Positions 33,988 to 41,687 of a DNA stretch of 64,000 nucleotides are shown one piece after another; the stretch's first letter is position 1; every line of letters begins with the position of its first letter. The stretch covers positions 4,061,499 through 4,125,498 of the forward strand of contig NZ_FOJG01000001.1 of NCBI RefSeq assembly GCF_900110835.1, in the 5' to 3' direction. The notes under the pieces were generated by a model. It ran no database searches, was not told the DNA's origin, and saw only the letters and a list, made by a program, of their open reading frames with translations. The position numbers were made by a program, and so were the translations under genes. This DNA is from Chitinophaga arvensicola. GTDB taxonomy: Bacteria; Bacteroidota; Bacteroidia; Chitinophagales; Chitinophagaceae.

Positions 33988-35160
33988 TTATCTCGGACCG
34001 GGAATGACGGTGATCCTTTTCCCTTTTATTTCAAAATGAACTTTGTGTGTTAATTCCAGTACATCCAGGATCTGCGCCGCATTTTCACTTTTAGGAATGG
34101 TGCCATAAAATTCTTCTTCCGGTATGGTTCCCTGGTAGAAAACTTCCACATCATACCATCTGGCCACCTGGCGCATAATGGTAGCGATATCTGTATTGTA
34201 AAAACGGAACTTGCCTTCCTTCCATGCCAGCACATTGTCGAGGTCAGGTGTGGTGATGGCAATACCTGCCGTGCGATTGCTGACGGCTGCCTGTTCTCCG
34301 GGCTTGAGTATTTTTGACGTGCCTGCCTGTATCACTTTAATAGCGCCATTGATCAGGGTAGTTTTTATAGCGGCTTCGTCGGGGTAGGCCATCAGGTTAA
34401 ATGCTGTTCCCAATACCTGGATGCGCTGCCCTTTTGATACCACGATGAAGGGTTGCGCCGCGTTTCTGGCAACATCGAGGTAGGCTTCTCCCGAAATTTC
34501 CACTTTTCTTTCCCTGCCATGAAAGCTGGTAGGATATTTAATGTAGGAAGCGCTGTTTAACCAAACCTGTGTGCCATCCGGTAGTTGTAACTGATATTGT
34601 CCCCCGCGTGGGATGGTGAGGGTATGGATCGTTACCGCTTCCGCCTGATCTGCGAGGTAAGCCAGTTTACCGTTGCCTTGTTTCACTACACCGTTTTCCC
34701 CGGCAATTTGCCCGTTGGAAATGCTGTCCAGTGTGATTGTTCTTCCGTCTCCCAATGTCAGTATGGCTTTGTTACCACCCGGGCTCAGGGGTGTTTGTAG
34801 TGCTATTGGCGCCTGATGGCTCCTGTATTGTTTGTATACGAAGAAGCTACTGATACCGATGAATGCAGAAATGCCCACTGCTGCTGCCATCCGTAACCAT
34901 CGCATGTGGTAAACAGGTGCAACGGGGAGCGGGGGATGAGTAGCATCTATAATTGCCTGCCATACTGCTGCTTCCCGCTCTGGGGGCAGGTCTGTCAGGG
35001 GCTTCTGCTCCCGGAGTCCCTGTCTTAATACCGCTCTTAATATCTCTTCATGCCCCGGTTCCTGCAGGTATTGCAGTAATGCAGCCTGCTCGGCAGCGGT
35101 AGCATTTCCCTGTATACAGCGGTGATATAAAGCAGCAATATGATCTGGTAATTCCATCAT
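33988..35160 (-). CDS. FecR-family anti-sigma regulator
   Basis: A 390-residue protein with a cytoplasmic N-terminal part (about 1-85), one transmembrane helix (WLRMAAAVGISAFIGISSFF, near 90-110), a periplasmic FecR domain (RGGQYQLQLPDGTQVWLNSA, SFHGRERKVEISGEAYLDVA, GTAFNLMAYPDE) and a C-terminal STN-like domain (FYNTDIATIMRQVARWYDVE). FecR proteins hold an ECF sigma factor at the membrane until the STN-SusC signals. It follows the second sigma gene by 19 bases and precedes the STN-SusC gene, the usual order. Confidence 0.95.
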   Translation of the reverse strand: MMELPDHIAALYHRCIQGNATAAEQAALLQYLQEPGHEEILRAVLRQGLREQKPLTDLPPEREAAVWQAIIDATHPPLPVAPVYHMRWLRMAAAVGISAFIGISSFFVYKQYRSHQAPIALQTPLSPGGNKAILTLGDGRTITLDSISNGQIAGENGVVKQGNGKLAYLADQAEAVTIHTLTIPRGGQYQLQLPDGTQVWLNSASYIKYPTSFHGRERKVEISGEAYLDVARNAAQPFIVVSKGQRIQVLGTAFNLMAYPDEAAIKTTLINGAIKVIQAGTSKILKPGEQAAVSNRTAGIAITTPDLDNVLAWKEGKFRFYNTDIATIMRQVARWYDVEVFYQGTIPEEEFYGTIPKSENAAQILDVLELTHKVHFEIKGKRITVIPGPR

Positions 35161-35179
35161 CTTTATTAGTATAGTTCAT

Positions 35180-35770
35180 TTAATGGGAAAGTTTTGCGAG
35201 GCAAAACCGCCGTATCGACCGCATCGCCTGTTCCAGGTTCCACTTCACCGTTTCCGGTGATACAAGTAACTGATCGGCGACTTCGTTTCTTTTCAACCCA
35301 TCCTGTTTAATCAGTTTATATGTTTGTTGCTGTTTTTCCGGCAACCTGGACACGGCTTCATTCAGTAAGCGGTCCAGTTCTTTTTCTATGTACAGGTCCA
35401 GCGGATCTTTTTTATCCGCTTCCGTGACTGGTTCTGAGCCGGTAATGGTTCTCCGTAGCTCCCGGATTACTTTAAAACCGGCATGTTCCGTTACCCGGTA
35501 AATCCAGCCGCCAAAATGTTCAATCACCGGCAACCGCTCCCGGTGCAGCCATACCTTGATGAATACCTCCTGTATTACATCCTCCGCCATCTCCCGGCTG
35601 CCGGTGAGATGAAAAATGGTGGTATACAATTGTTTCCTGTAATGAGCGAATACCTTGGCAAAGGCAGTGGTGTCCCCGTTGGCTATTTTTCCGAGTAACC
35701 CCGCTTCATCAGGCAGATAAACAGTATGATTATGACGGCCTTTCCTGTGAATCATATATATAAGAGCCAC
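35180..35770 (-). CDS. ECF sigma factor, second copy
   Basis: A 196-residue sigma-70 family factor with region 2 (AFAKVFAHYRKQLYTTIFHL, then EDVIQEVFIKVWLHRERLPV, GGWIYRVTEHAGFKVIRE) and region 4 (LPEKQQQTYKLIKQDGLKRN, EVADQLLVSPETVKWNLEQA). It is a close paralog of the sigma factor encoded 34 bases upstream. Standing directly before FecR, it is the more likely partner of that anti-sigma factor. A start at Met6 is equally plausible. Confidence 0.93.
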   Translation of the reverse strand: MALIYMIHRKGRHNHTVYLPDEAGLLGKIANGDTTAFAKVFAHYRKQLYTTIFHLTGSREMAEDVIQEVFIKVWLHRERLPVIEHFGGWIYRVTEHAGFKVIRELRRTITGSEPVTEADKKDPLDLYIEKELDRLLNEAVSRLPEKQQQTYKLIKQDGLKRNEVADQLLVSPETVKWNLEQAMRSIRRFCLAKLSH

Positions 35771-35804
35771 GGGAAAGACAAATGGGGGGTAATGGCGAAA
35801 AAAA

Positions 35805-36425
35805 TTATTGCAGGCTGTTGACCAGCATAAAAGCCAGGGTTAGTCCCAGATGGGCCATGCAATAGTTACGGACCGACTGATTCGCCTGGTCCAGGTTCCA
35901 TTTAACGGTTTCGGGCGACACTGACAATCTTTCTGCCACCTCTTTTCTTTTAAGTCCCTGCTGTTTGATCATACGGTAAGTAAGCTGCTGCTTTTCCGGT
36001 AATTGGGCAATGGCAGCCTCCAGCAGCTGATCATATTCTTTCTCGATAAAAATATCAACAGGGTCTTTTTCTGCGGGGGGGAACGGATCGTTGGACAAAA
36101 CATGCAGCTGTGCTGCTATGCGACGGTTATTACGGATTACTTTAAAGCCGGCATATTCGGTGACCTTATAAAGCCATCCGGGAAAATTTATGATATCGGG
36201 CAATCGCGCCCTGTGCATCCATACTTTGATAAATACTTCCTGCAATACATCTTCTGCCATTCCGGAACTACCCGTTAAATGGAATATTGTACTATACAAA
36301 TTTTGCTTATACTGTTTAAATAACAGCGCAAAAGCCATACTATCGCCATCTGCTATACGCTGGAGCAACGTCTGCTCATCCGGAAGTTCCTCATGAATAT
36401 CAACACGCCTCATATGGTAGATCAA
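35805..36425 (-). CDS. ECF sigma factor, first copy
   Basis: A 206-residue sigma-70 family factor with region 2 (AFALLFKQYKQNLYSTIFHL, EDVLQEVFIKVWMHRARLPD) and region 4 (AQLPEKQQLTYRMIKQQGLK, EVAERLSVSPETVKWNLDQA). It differs from its paralog in a C-terminal hydrophobic tail (MAHLGLTLAFMLVNSLQ) that might associate with membrane. Two paralogous sigma genes in front of a single FecR is uncommon. No FecR-controlled promoter could be identified. Confidence 0.93.
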   Translation of the reverse strand: MIYHMRRVDIHEELPDEQTLLQRIADGDSMAFALLFKQYKQNLYSTIFHLTGSSGMAEDVLQEVFIKVWMHRARLPDIINFPGWLYKVTEYAGFKVIRNNRRIAAQLHVLSNDPFPPAEKDPVDIFIEKEYDQLLEAAIAQLPEKQQLTYRMIKQQGLKRKEVAERLSVSPETVKWNLDQANQSVRNYCMAHLGLTLAFMLVNSLQ

Positions 36426-36584
36426 TGCGCTCTGGGGAACATCCCCGGTCTGTAAATATGGTTGTTGAGGTAAATTTATTAATAAATTGACGAAAAAGAG
36501 AAGGAATAATAAAGATGCCAGCTGCGTTTAAATACCCTACTACCGGACTTTTTTGTTGTTCTGCCGGAAAATACTGAAAATAAA

Positions 36585-36616
36585 TTTGGGCAACTGATCG
36601 GTTGCGTATATATTTG
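36585..36616 (+). promoter_or_regulatory. Promoter of the ArsR-AHSA1 pair
   Basis: TTTG (36585-36588), a 20-base spacer and TATATTTG (36609-36616) form an exact Bacteroidota promoter, about 80 bases before the ATG at 36697. Confidence 0.75.
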
Positions 36617-36630
36617 CAACCAATCAGTTG
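36591..36630. promoter_or_regulatory. ArsR-type operator dyad over the promoter
   Basis: CAACTGATCGGTTGC (36591-36605) and GCAACCAATCAGTTG (36616-36630) form an inverted repeat with 15-base arms and one mismatch. Its centre falls on the -7 element, and one arm fills the spacer, so a bound dimer would block RNA polymerase. The adjacent ArsR-family protein is the expected ligand. Confidence 0.7.
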
Positions 36631-36696
36631 CTTAATAGAGCAGCTACTATGAATTGTACCGGGTGTCATTGAAGCCGGTATACAAATGACCGCTAT

Positions 36697-37017
36697 ATGA
36701 GAAGAGATATTTTCCAGGCTATCGCCGATCCGACACGCAGAGCCATTATAGCGTTGATTGCCGTGCAGGCAATGACGCCCAATGCACTCGCGGAGCATTT
36801 TGATACGACCAGGCAGGCAGTTTCCAAGCATTTAAAAATATTGACGGAGTGTGAACTGGTTAAACAGGAATACCAGGGACGGGAAATTTTTTATCAGCTT
36901 GAAATTGATAAAATGAAAGAGATAGATAAATGGCTGGAGCAATTCAGGAAGATCTGGGAAAAGCGTTTCGATCAACTCGATCAATTATTGTCAACGATAA
37001 AAAAACAAAGAAAATGA
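36697..37017 (+). CDS. ArsR-family winged-helix repressor
   Basis: A 106-residue ArsR/SdpR-like repressor: MRRDIFQAIADPTRRAIIAL, MTPNALAEHFDTTRQAVSKH, then LVKQEYQGREIFYQLEIDKM. It has no metal-binding ELCVCDL-type site, so it belongs to the SdpR/YczG-like group usually paired with SRPBCC proteins. Its stop overlaps the next start (ATGA at 37014), so the two are translationally coupled. The dyad over its own promoter indicates autorepression. Confidence 0.92.
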   Translation: MRRDIFQAIADPTRRAIIALIAVQAMTPNALAEHFDTTRQAVSKHLKILTECELVKQEYQGREIFYQLEIDKMKEIDKWLEQFRKIWEKRFDQLDQLLSTIKKQRK

Positions 37018-37517
37018 AACACAATTTGCATTTCGAATTCCTGGTAGATAAGAAAGAAAATACGCTGACAATAAGGCGTGAGTTTCTGGCCGACCGGCAA
37101 CTGGTGTGGGATTGTTACACCAAAAGCGAATTGCTGGACCGCTGGTTTGCGCCGGCTCCGCTGACGACAAAAACAAAAACGATGGACTTCCGCGAAGGAG
37201 GTCACTGGCATTATGCGATGGTAGAACCCAATGGCACAGAATACTGGGGATATACCGCCTATGTAAAAATCAGTCCTATTGATTTTTACACCGCCCTCGA
37301 TGCATTCTCTGATGCAACGGGTGAAATAAATGAAAGCCTGCCCCGTGCGGAGTGGCTGGTAACTTTTACTGACAAAGGTGAAAACGCATTGGTAGAAACA
37401 GTGGTTACCTACGCATCGCTTGCTGATGTGGAGCAGGTAATACAGATGGGCATGGAACAGGGTATGATGGCCACTCTGCAAAAGCTGGATGAGTTGTTGT
37501 TAACCATCAAAAAATAG
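37014..37517 (+). CDS. AHSA1/SRPBCC-family protein
   Basis: A 167-residue protein of the Aha1/CalC-like SRPBCC fold, a hydrophobic-cavity domain. Evidence: TIRREFLADRQLVWDCYTKS, LLDRWFAPAPL, FREGGHWHYAMVEPNGTEYW and the C-terminal helix EQGMMATLQKLDELL. ArsR-AHSA1 pairs are widespread in Bacteroidota; the ligand is unknown. The ATG at 37014 overlaps the repressor stop and is preferred over the longer frame from 36930, which lies inside the repressor gene. Confidence 0.9.
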   Translation: MKHNLHFEFLVDKKENTLTIRREFLADRQLVWDCYTKSELLDRWFAPAPLTTKTKTMDFREGGHWHYAMVEPNGTEYWGYTAYVKISPIDFYTALDAFSDATGEINESLPRAEWLVTFTDKGENALVETVVTYASLADVEQVIQMGMEQGMMATLQKLDELLLTIKK

Positions 37518-37572
37518 TACCGGCATTCGGAATGCCGCTGCAATGTGCCTGCCGGAGCAGATACATGATAAG

Positions 37573-37615
37573 CTGATAAAGGAAAGGTTTGCGAAGCAGG
37601 CCTTTCCTTTATCAG
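37573..37615 (+). terminator. Terminator of the ArsR-AHSA1 pair
   Basis: Perfect 15-base arms (37573-37587 and 37601-37615) with a 13-base loop that can pair further (TTGC with GCAG partly). It lies 56 bases after the AHSA1 stop; the T-tract after it is short (TGTTTGT). Confidence 0.6.
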
Positions 37616-37858
37616 TGTTTGTCTACTGCGTGATGAGGTGCTGAAAAACAATGAGAACCGGATACGTTTTTGTTGTTTTTATTACATTCTTAAAATAATT
37701 TTTATCTTAGCCCCCGATTATCGTAAGCTGTAGGCAGTGCAGGACACATGATTGAGATTTTAGCACAACGAAGTATGATGAATGTCTGAACACTGCATCC
37801 CTATTTCAACTGATTAAGTACATTTTTTTTAATTATTGAACCCTTACCTACTGTCACT

Positions 37859-37948
37859 ATGAAACCAATTCCTGTATTCATTTATGTTTTCGGTGGCAAC
37901 TTTGCCCCAGAGGGCCAGACCTCCTGTCAGGGGCCGCTTTTATTCTAA
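37859..37948 (+). pseudogene. Remnant resembling the start of a phage tail-collar (MdpB-type) protein
   Basis: A 29-codon frame reads MKPIPVFIYVFGGNFAPEGQ followed by TSCQGPLLF and a stop. The run FGGNFAP-G-C-G-LL matches the very conserved start of microcystin-dependent/phage tail-collar proteins (FGGNFAPRGWxxCxGQLL). The rest of such a protein (LFSLLGTTYGG and the LPDLRGR block) is missing; instead the stop is followed 5 bases later by the PorP/SprF ATG. It looks like a truncated 5' end left by a deletion or recombination. A translated leader peptide is the alternative. Confidence 0.55.
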
Positions 37949-37953
37949 TCAGG

Positions 37954-38865
37954 ATGAAAAAGATATTCTTTATAATCCTGTTACTGGCAGGAACGCAAAG
38001 CTTAACCGCGCAACAGTGGGGTAATGCCACCACTTCCCAGGTGGATCCGTTGGGGTCGCAGTATTTTCAAAACCAGTACCTGGGTAATCCCGCTATGGCG
38101 GGGATTGATACAGGGCTTCATCTGAATGCCGCCTACAGAAAGCAGTGGAGAGATGAGCCGGGTGTACCGGTTACCATGGCCATCACCGCCGACTATGCTG
38201 CCGGTAAAAGAGTAGGTGTAGGTTTGAACGTGTATAACGATAAAGCCGGGCTGCTCTCCAATACCCGTGTGGCGGCTACTTACGCTTATCATTTACCGTT
38301 ATCATCAACAGGCGGGCAGCAACTCCATTTCGGGTTATCCGTTGGGTTTCGCTCCGAATTCATCGACCGGAAAGCACTGAATGGTGATGCCAGCGACCCT
38401 TCCATCGGCCGCTTTAACCGTCGCGATAACTATTTTGACGCAGATTTCGGATTGGCCTATACCAGCCACGGATTGAATCTCCAGGCTGCGCTGCCCAACA
38501 TGATCGGCTATTTTAAATCAGATAATAAAGGCCAGGTAAACAGCTCCACCTTTTATTCCTCTGCCAGCTACCGGATAGGCATTGGTTCCCAGTTAACATC
38601 GATAGAACCAAAAGTATGCTTCCGTGGTGTACGTGGTTTTGACAATATCATAGACCTTGGCGCCAATATCGTTTTCCTGGAAAATACGCTGAATGCGTTT
38701 GGCATGTACCATACCTCCAAAAACTTCACCGTAGGTGCAGGATATAACATCTTCCATACAGTAGGTATCCTCGTGAGCTATTCTTCCCAGACCTCGGGTC
38801 TGAGTAATTATCTCTCCGGCAACTTCGCAGTAGGGCTGAAAGTAGACCTGTTCAACAAGGAATAG
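37954..38865 (+). CDS. PorP/SprF-family type IX secretion membrane protein
   Basis: A 303-residue outer-membrane protein with a signal peptide (MKKIFFIILLLAGTQSLTAQ) and the family pattern: QYFQNQYLGNPAMAGID, YRKQWRDEPGVP, GLNVYNDKAGLLSNTRVAAT, LSVGFRSEFIDRKAL and the terminal strand block SQTSGLSNYLSGNFAVGLKV. Members work in type IX secretion, attaching surface adhesins such as SprB. They usually follow a giant adhesin gene; here none is present, only a tail-collar-like remnant. A minus-strand remnant of a second copy lies at 40584. Confidence 0.9.
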   Translation: MKKIFFIILLLAGTQSLTAQQWGNATTSQVDPLGSQYFQNQYLGNPAMAGIDTGLHLNAAYRKQWRDEPGVPVTMAITADYAAGKRVGVGLNVYNDKAGLLSNTRVAATYAYHLPLSSTGGQQLHFGLSVGFRSEFIDRKALNGDASDPSIGRFNRRDNYFDADFGLAYTSHGLNLQAALPNMIGYFKSDNKGQVNSSTFYSSASYRIGIGSQLTSIEPKVCFRGVRGFDNIIDLGANIVFLENTLNAFGMYHTSKNFTVGAGYNIFHTVGILVSYSSQTSGLSNYLSGNFAVGLKVDLFNKE

Positions 38866-38882
38866 GTGTATCCGCAGATATT

Positions 38883-38930
38883 AAAAGAAAGCAGCTGTCT
38901 CATTTATTTGTAAGGCAGCTGCTTTCTTTT
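38883..38930 (+). terminator. Terminator of the PorP/SprF gene
   Basis: Perfect 15-base arms (38883-38897, 38916-38930) rich in A on the left and T on the right (CTTTCTTTT) lie 18 bases after the stop. Confidence 0.75.
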
Positions 38931-38945
38931 ACTGCATATTTAAAA

Positions 38946-38953
38946 TAACTTTG
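38946..38953 (+). promoter_or_regulatory. Candidate -7 element of the Crp/Fnr gene
   Basis: TAACTTTG is an exact TAnnTTTG match 23 bases before the ATG at 38976. No TTG at the usual -33 position. Confidence 0.4.
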
Positions 38954-38975
38954 GGCTGACCAAGATCTCCCGGAT

Positions 38976-39560
38976 ATGCGGAATGACGAACTACTGCTCC
39001 AGCACATAGCCAGGCATATTCACCTGGAACAGGAGGAAGTGGATTTTTTCAGCTCCTTACTGCATTTCAAAACCCTGCCGAAAAAAGCGTTCCTGCTGCG
39101 GCAGGGCGACATCTGTAAAACGGAAAACTTTATCATCCGGGGATGTGTGAGGATGTATACCATTGATGACACCGGGTTTGTACATATTGTGATGTTTGGC
39201 GTAGAAGGTTGGTGGGTGAGTGATCTCTTTAGTTTCCTGACGGGCAGTTATTCCGACTATTATATTGATGCGCTGGAAGATACAGAGCTGTTGCAGCTTT
39301 CCAGGGAGCAACTCGAACAGCTGTACGAACGTGTTCCTAAATTTGAGCGGTTTTTCAGGATCTTATTCCAGAATGCTTTTATTGCCCAGCAGAATCGTAT
39401 CAATCAAAGTCTTTCTTTTACAGCAGAACAGCGGTACCTGGATTTCCTGAAGAAATATCCGCAACTGGAACAGCGGATTCCGCAGAAGCAGGTGGCTGCC
39501 TTCCTGGGGATGTCGCCGGTTTTTTTGAGTATGCTCCGTAAAAGGCTGAGTCAGCGTTAA
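38976..39560 (+). CDS. Crp/Fnr-family regulator
   Basis: A 194-residue regulator with a cyclic-nucleotide-binding-like beta roll (about 30-120; KKAFLLRQGDICKTENFIIR, RMYTIDDTGFVHIVMFGVEG) and a C-terminal helix-turn-helix (IPQKQVAAFLGMSPVFLSML). The phosphate-binding cassette of true cAMP sensors is not apparent and there are no Cys clusters for an iron-sulfur centre, so the signal is unknown. It lies directly before the DoxX-SnoaL gene, whose start abuts a 10+10 dyad that this protein may bind. Confidence 0.9.
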   Translation: MRNDELLLQHIARHIHLEQEEVDFFSSLLHFKTLPKKAFLLRQGDICKTENFIIRGCVRMYTIDDTGFVHIVMFGVEGWWVSDLFSFLTGSYSDYYIDALEDTELLQLSREQLEQLYERVPKFERFFRILFQNAFIAQQNRINQSLSFTAEQRYLDFLKKYPQLEQRIPQKQVAAFLGMSPVFLSMLRKRLSQR

Positions 39561-39600
39561 TTTCTTCAACTACTTTAATTTTTTAGATTTTTTGCCATCG

Positions 39601-39634
39601 TTTATTTGTAGATCTAAATGCACTTACAAATAAA
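39601..39634. promoter_or_regulatory. TTTATTTGTA dyad abutting the DoxX-SnoaL start
   Basis: TTTATTTGTA (39601-39610) and TACAAATAAA (39625-39634) are perfect 10-base inverted arms 14 bases apart. The last base is the A of the ATG. The left arm contains TTTATTTG, one mismatch from the -7 consensus. It could be an operator or, in RNA, a hairpin hiding the start codon. Confidence 0.5.
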
Positions 39635-40569
39635 TGAAACAGCGTATTTTCAGTACACACAACGATTGGACGGGCCTGATTCTCCGGCTCACACTGGGAT
39701 TGATTTTGTTTCCCCACGGCGCCCAGAAAGTATTGGGTTGGTTTGGTGGTCCCGGCTTTACAAAGGAGATGTCCTTTTTTACAGATACCCTGCATTTGCC
39801 CTGGCTGATCGCCTTTTTAGTGATTGTAACAGAGTTTTTTGGGGCGTTGTCGCTGATTGCAGGCTTTGCATCCAGGCTTTGGGCGGTGGCAATCATTATC
39901 CTGTTTGTGGGCATTATTTTTATTGCACACATCGATAACGGCTTTTTTATGAATTGGTTTGGCACGCAAAAGGGAGAGGGGTATGAATATCACCTGCTGA
40001 TTATTGGGTTGTCGCTCGCTATCCTTTGCCAGGGGAGTGGCAAATATGCTATCGACAATGGGTTGATCCGGCGTTCGGGTTTCTCCGGTACCATGCTGAC
40101 CCTGCTGGCGGCTGGCGTCTTCCTATGTGCCGCCTGTGGTAATACCGCCGCAACGCCGCAGGAAGAAAATAAGCAGCTGGTACAGCGTTATTTTAATGAA
40201 GTATGGAACCAGGGAAAGGTGGAGGTATTGGAAGAGCTGTTAAGCCCCGGTTATGTCAATCATACGCCTTCCGTTCCCAATCCTCCAAATGGGCCTGCTG
40301 GTTTAAAACCGATTGTAAACGCTATCAGGAAAGCATTTCCTGATTTGCACTATACCATCAAGGATATCATCGTCACAGAAAACAGGGCGGTTGTGCGCGT
40401 GATTATGACCGGTACACAAACGGATACATTATTTGATATTCCTCCTACCGGGAAATCTGTTACGGTGAACCAGATCAACATAGAAGAAATCAGTCATGGT
40501 AAAATTACGGATCACTGGCGGGTAACCGATGAACTGACCATGATGAAACAACTGGGTCTGGTAAAATAG
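39634..40569 (+). CDS. DoxX-SnoaL fusion protein
   Basis: A 311-residue protein joining two unrelated domains. Residues 1-150 are a DoxX membrane domain with four helices (LILRLTLGLILFPHGAQKVL, FLVIVTEFFGALSLIAGFAS). Residues about 175-311 are a SnoaL/ester-cyclase fold (LVQRYFNEVWNQGKVEVLEE, LSPGYVNHTPS, RVIMTGTQTDTLFDIPPTGK, HWRVTDELTMM). The linker, from Met154 (ATG at 40093), looks like a lipoprotein signal: MLTLLAAGVFLCAACGN with an imperfect lipobox. The second half may once have been, or may still be, a separately started lipoprotein. Confidence 0.85.
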   Translation: MKQRIFSTHNDWTGLILRLTLGLILFPHGAQKVLGWFGGPGFTKEMSFFTDTLHLPWLIAFLVIVTEFFGALSLIAGFASRLWAVAIIILFVGIIFIAHIDNGFFMNWFGTQKGEGYEYHLLIIGLSLAILCQGSGKYAIDNGLIRRSGFSGTMLTLLAAGVFLCAACGNTAATPQEENKQLVQRYFNEVWNQGKVEVLEELLSPGYVNHTPSVPNPPNGPAGLKPIVNAIRKAFPDLHYTIKDIIVTENRAVVRVIMTGTQTDTLFDIPPTGKSVTVNQINIEEISHGKITDHWRVTDELTMMKQLGLVK

Positions 40570-40583
40570 GGCTGTTCCAGCTT

Positions 40584-40751
40584 TTAGTGCTGAAACAGGG
40601 TTACGGTCAGGTTTATCTCAAAAGTCCCGTTTGTGTAGTTACTCAATCCTGATGTCTGAGAATTACAGATCAGCTGAAATCCTGCTATGGATCTGTAATT
40701 GGCTCCCACGCCTGCGTGGAATTCAGCCCGGATGTATCCTGGCATGATCAT
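40584..40751 (-). pseudogene. C-terminal remnant of a PorP/SprF-family gene
   Basis: The minus strand reads 55 codons: MIMPGYIRAEFHAGVGANYR, then SIAGFQLICNSQTSGLSNYT, then NGTFEINLTVTLFQH and TAA. The block SQTSGLSNY is identical to the C-terminal part of the intact PorP/SprF-like protein at 37954, with G, N, G, F, L, V and LF matching around it. An in-frame TAA lies just before its first ATG, and no further homologous sequence is apparent upstream. It is an isolated C-terminal fragment in opposite orientation, about 1.7 kb from the intact gene. Confidence 0.75.
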
Positions 40752-40832
40752 TTATTTTGTGCAGAAATATCTTAATATTGCACTTCCGGGAAAAATAAAG
40801 TGCTTTCCTGCCATAACCTTACCAATACGTCT

Positions 40833-41585
40833 ATGCCTATACGAATGAAACTGTATTCACGATCAGTGATGGTGTTATTACTGGTACTTGCTATTTATAT
40901 ACCTGCCCATGCTTTCTCAGATACCACCCGTGTTTTATTTCTTAGTAAAGAAGATGTACTTCCTGATGGACTCAGGAAAATAGGAAATGTAAAAGTGACC
41001 GATGGTGGCTTTAAAATGAATTGCGGATACGAACAAACCATGCAGCAGGCGACCGACAAGGCCATCCAGGCAGGAGGGAACATTGTGAAGATCAAGGAAC
41101 TGAAGCATCCTGATATGTTCAGTACCTGTTACCGGCTGACAGGAGAAATTTATTATTATCCTGATATTCTTGGCCTTATTGCGGAGAAATTCAGGATTGT
41201 TGATTCCATCATAAATACCGTATTGCCTGATACTGCTTCTTACGCCTTGTTGTACATTTATCGCCCTGACACAGATTTGGGTGCCGGAATTTCCTATAAT
41301 GTGCTGCTGGATGATTCTGTTGTATGCCGTGTGAAGAACAGTACCAGTTTTCTTATTAAAGTTTATAAGACTGGTACCGCCAAAATTTCTGCAAAAACAG
41401 AAACCCGTAAGGAAGTAACATTGGATATCCGTCCCGGAAAGGCATATTTTATTAAATGTACCATCGCCCCTGGTGGATTTGTTGGCCGGCCAGAATTGAA
41501 TGTGATAGAAGCTTCCCCAGGTTTATATGAATTTAACGCAGTGAAAGAAAAACCGAAGCTGAAAGTCATGGATTCCGTGTACTAG
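40833..41585 (+). CDS. Exported DUF2846-type protein
   Basis: A 250-residue protein when started at 40833 (MPIRMKLYSRSVMVLLLVLA); the ATG at 40845 also gives a clean signal peptide cleaved near AHAFS. The first half has an unknown segment with QQATDKAIQAGGNIVKIKEL. The second half matches the DUF2846 pattern: YALLYIYRPDTDLGAGISYN, LLDDSVVCRVKNSTSFLIKV, LDIRPGKAYFIKCTIAPGGF. DUF2846 proteins are envelope proteins of unknown function. It stands alone. Confidence 0.75.
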   Translation: MPIRMKLYSRSVMVLLLVLAIYIPAHAFSDTTRVLFLSKEDVLPDGLRKIGNVKVTDGGFKMNCGYEQTMQQATDKAIQAGGNIVKIKELKHPDMFSTCYRLTGEIYYYPDILGLIAEKFRIVDSIINTVLPDTASYALLYIYRPDTDLGAGISYNVLLDDSVVCRVKNSTSFLIKVYKTGTAKISAKTETRKEVTLDIRPGKAYFIKCTIAPGGFVGRPELNVIEASPGLYEFNAVKEKPKLKVMDSVY

Positions 41586-41687
41586 CTATGCAACAGGTGT
41601 TTAGTAGTCTGGCAGGTGATAATCATGAATGCAGGTCTGCAGTTGCTTGTTTTATGTAAATTCTGCATTTTTTTATATTTTCGCTTC

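Larger units (their letters stand above)
37518..37953. other. Intergenic region with terminator and gene remnant
   Basis: These 436 bases hold the terminator at 37573-37615, an AT-rich stretch near 37670-37710 suited to a promoter, and a 29-codon remnant at 37859-37948. I see no other coding content. Confidence 0.6.

Noticed and set aside
40653-40700. 10+10 inverted repeat ATTACAGATC/GATCTGTAAT
   Set aside because: It falls inside the PorP/SprF remnant coding sequence, with a long loop, and no T-run follows, so I did not call it an operator or terminator.
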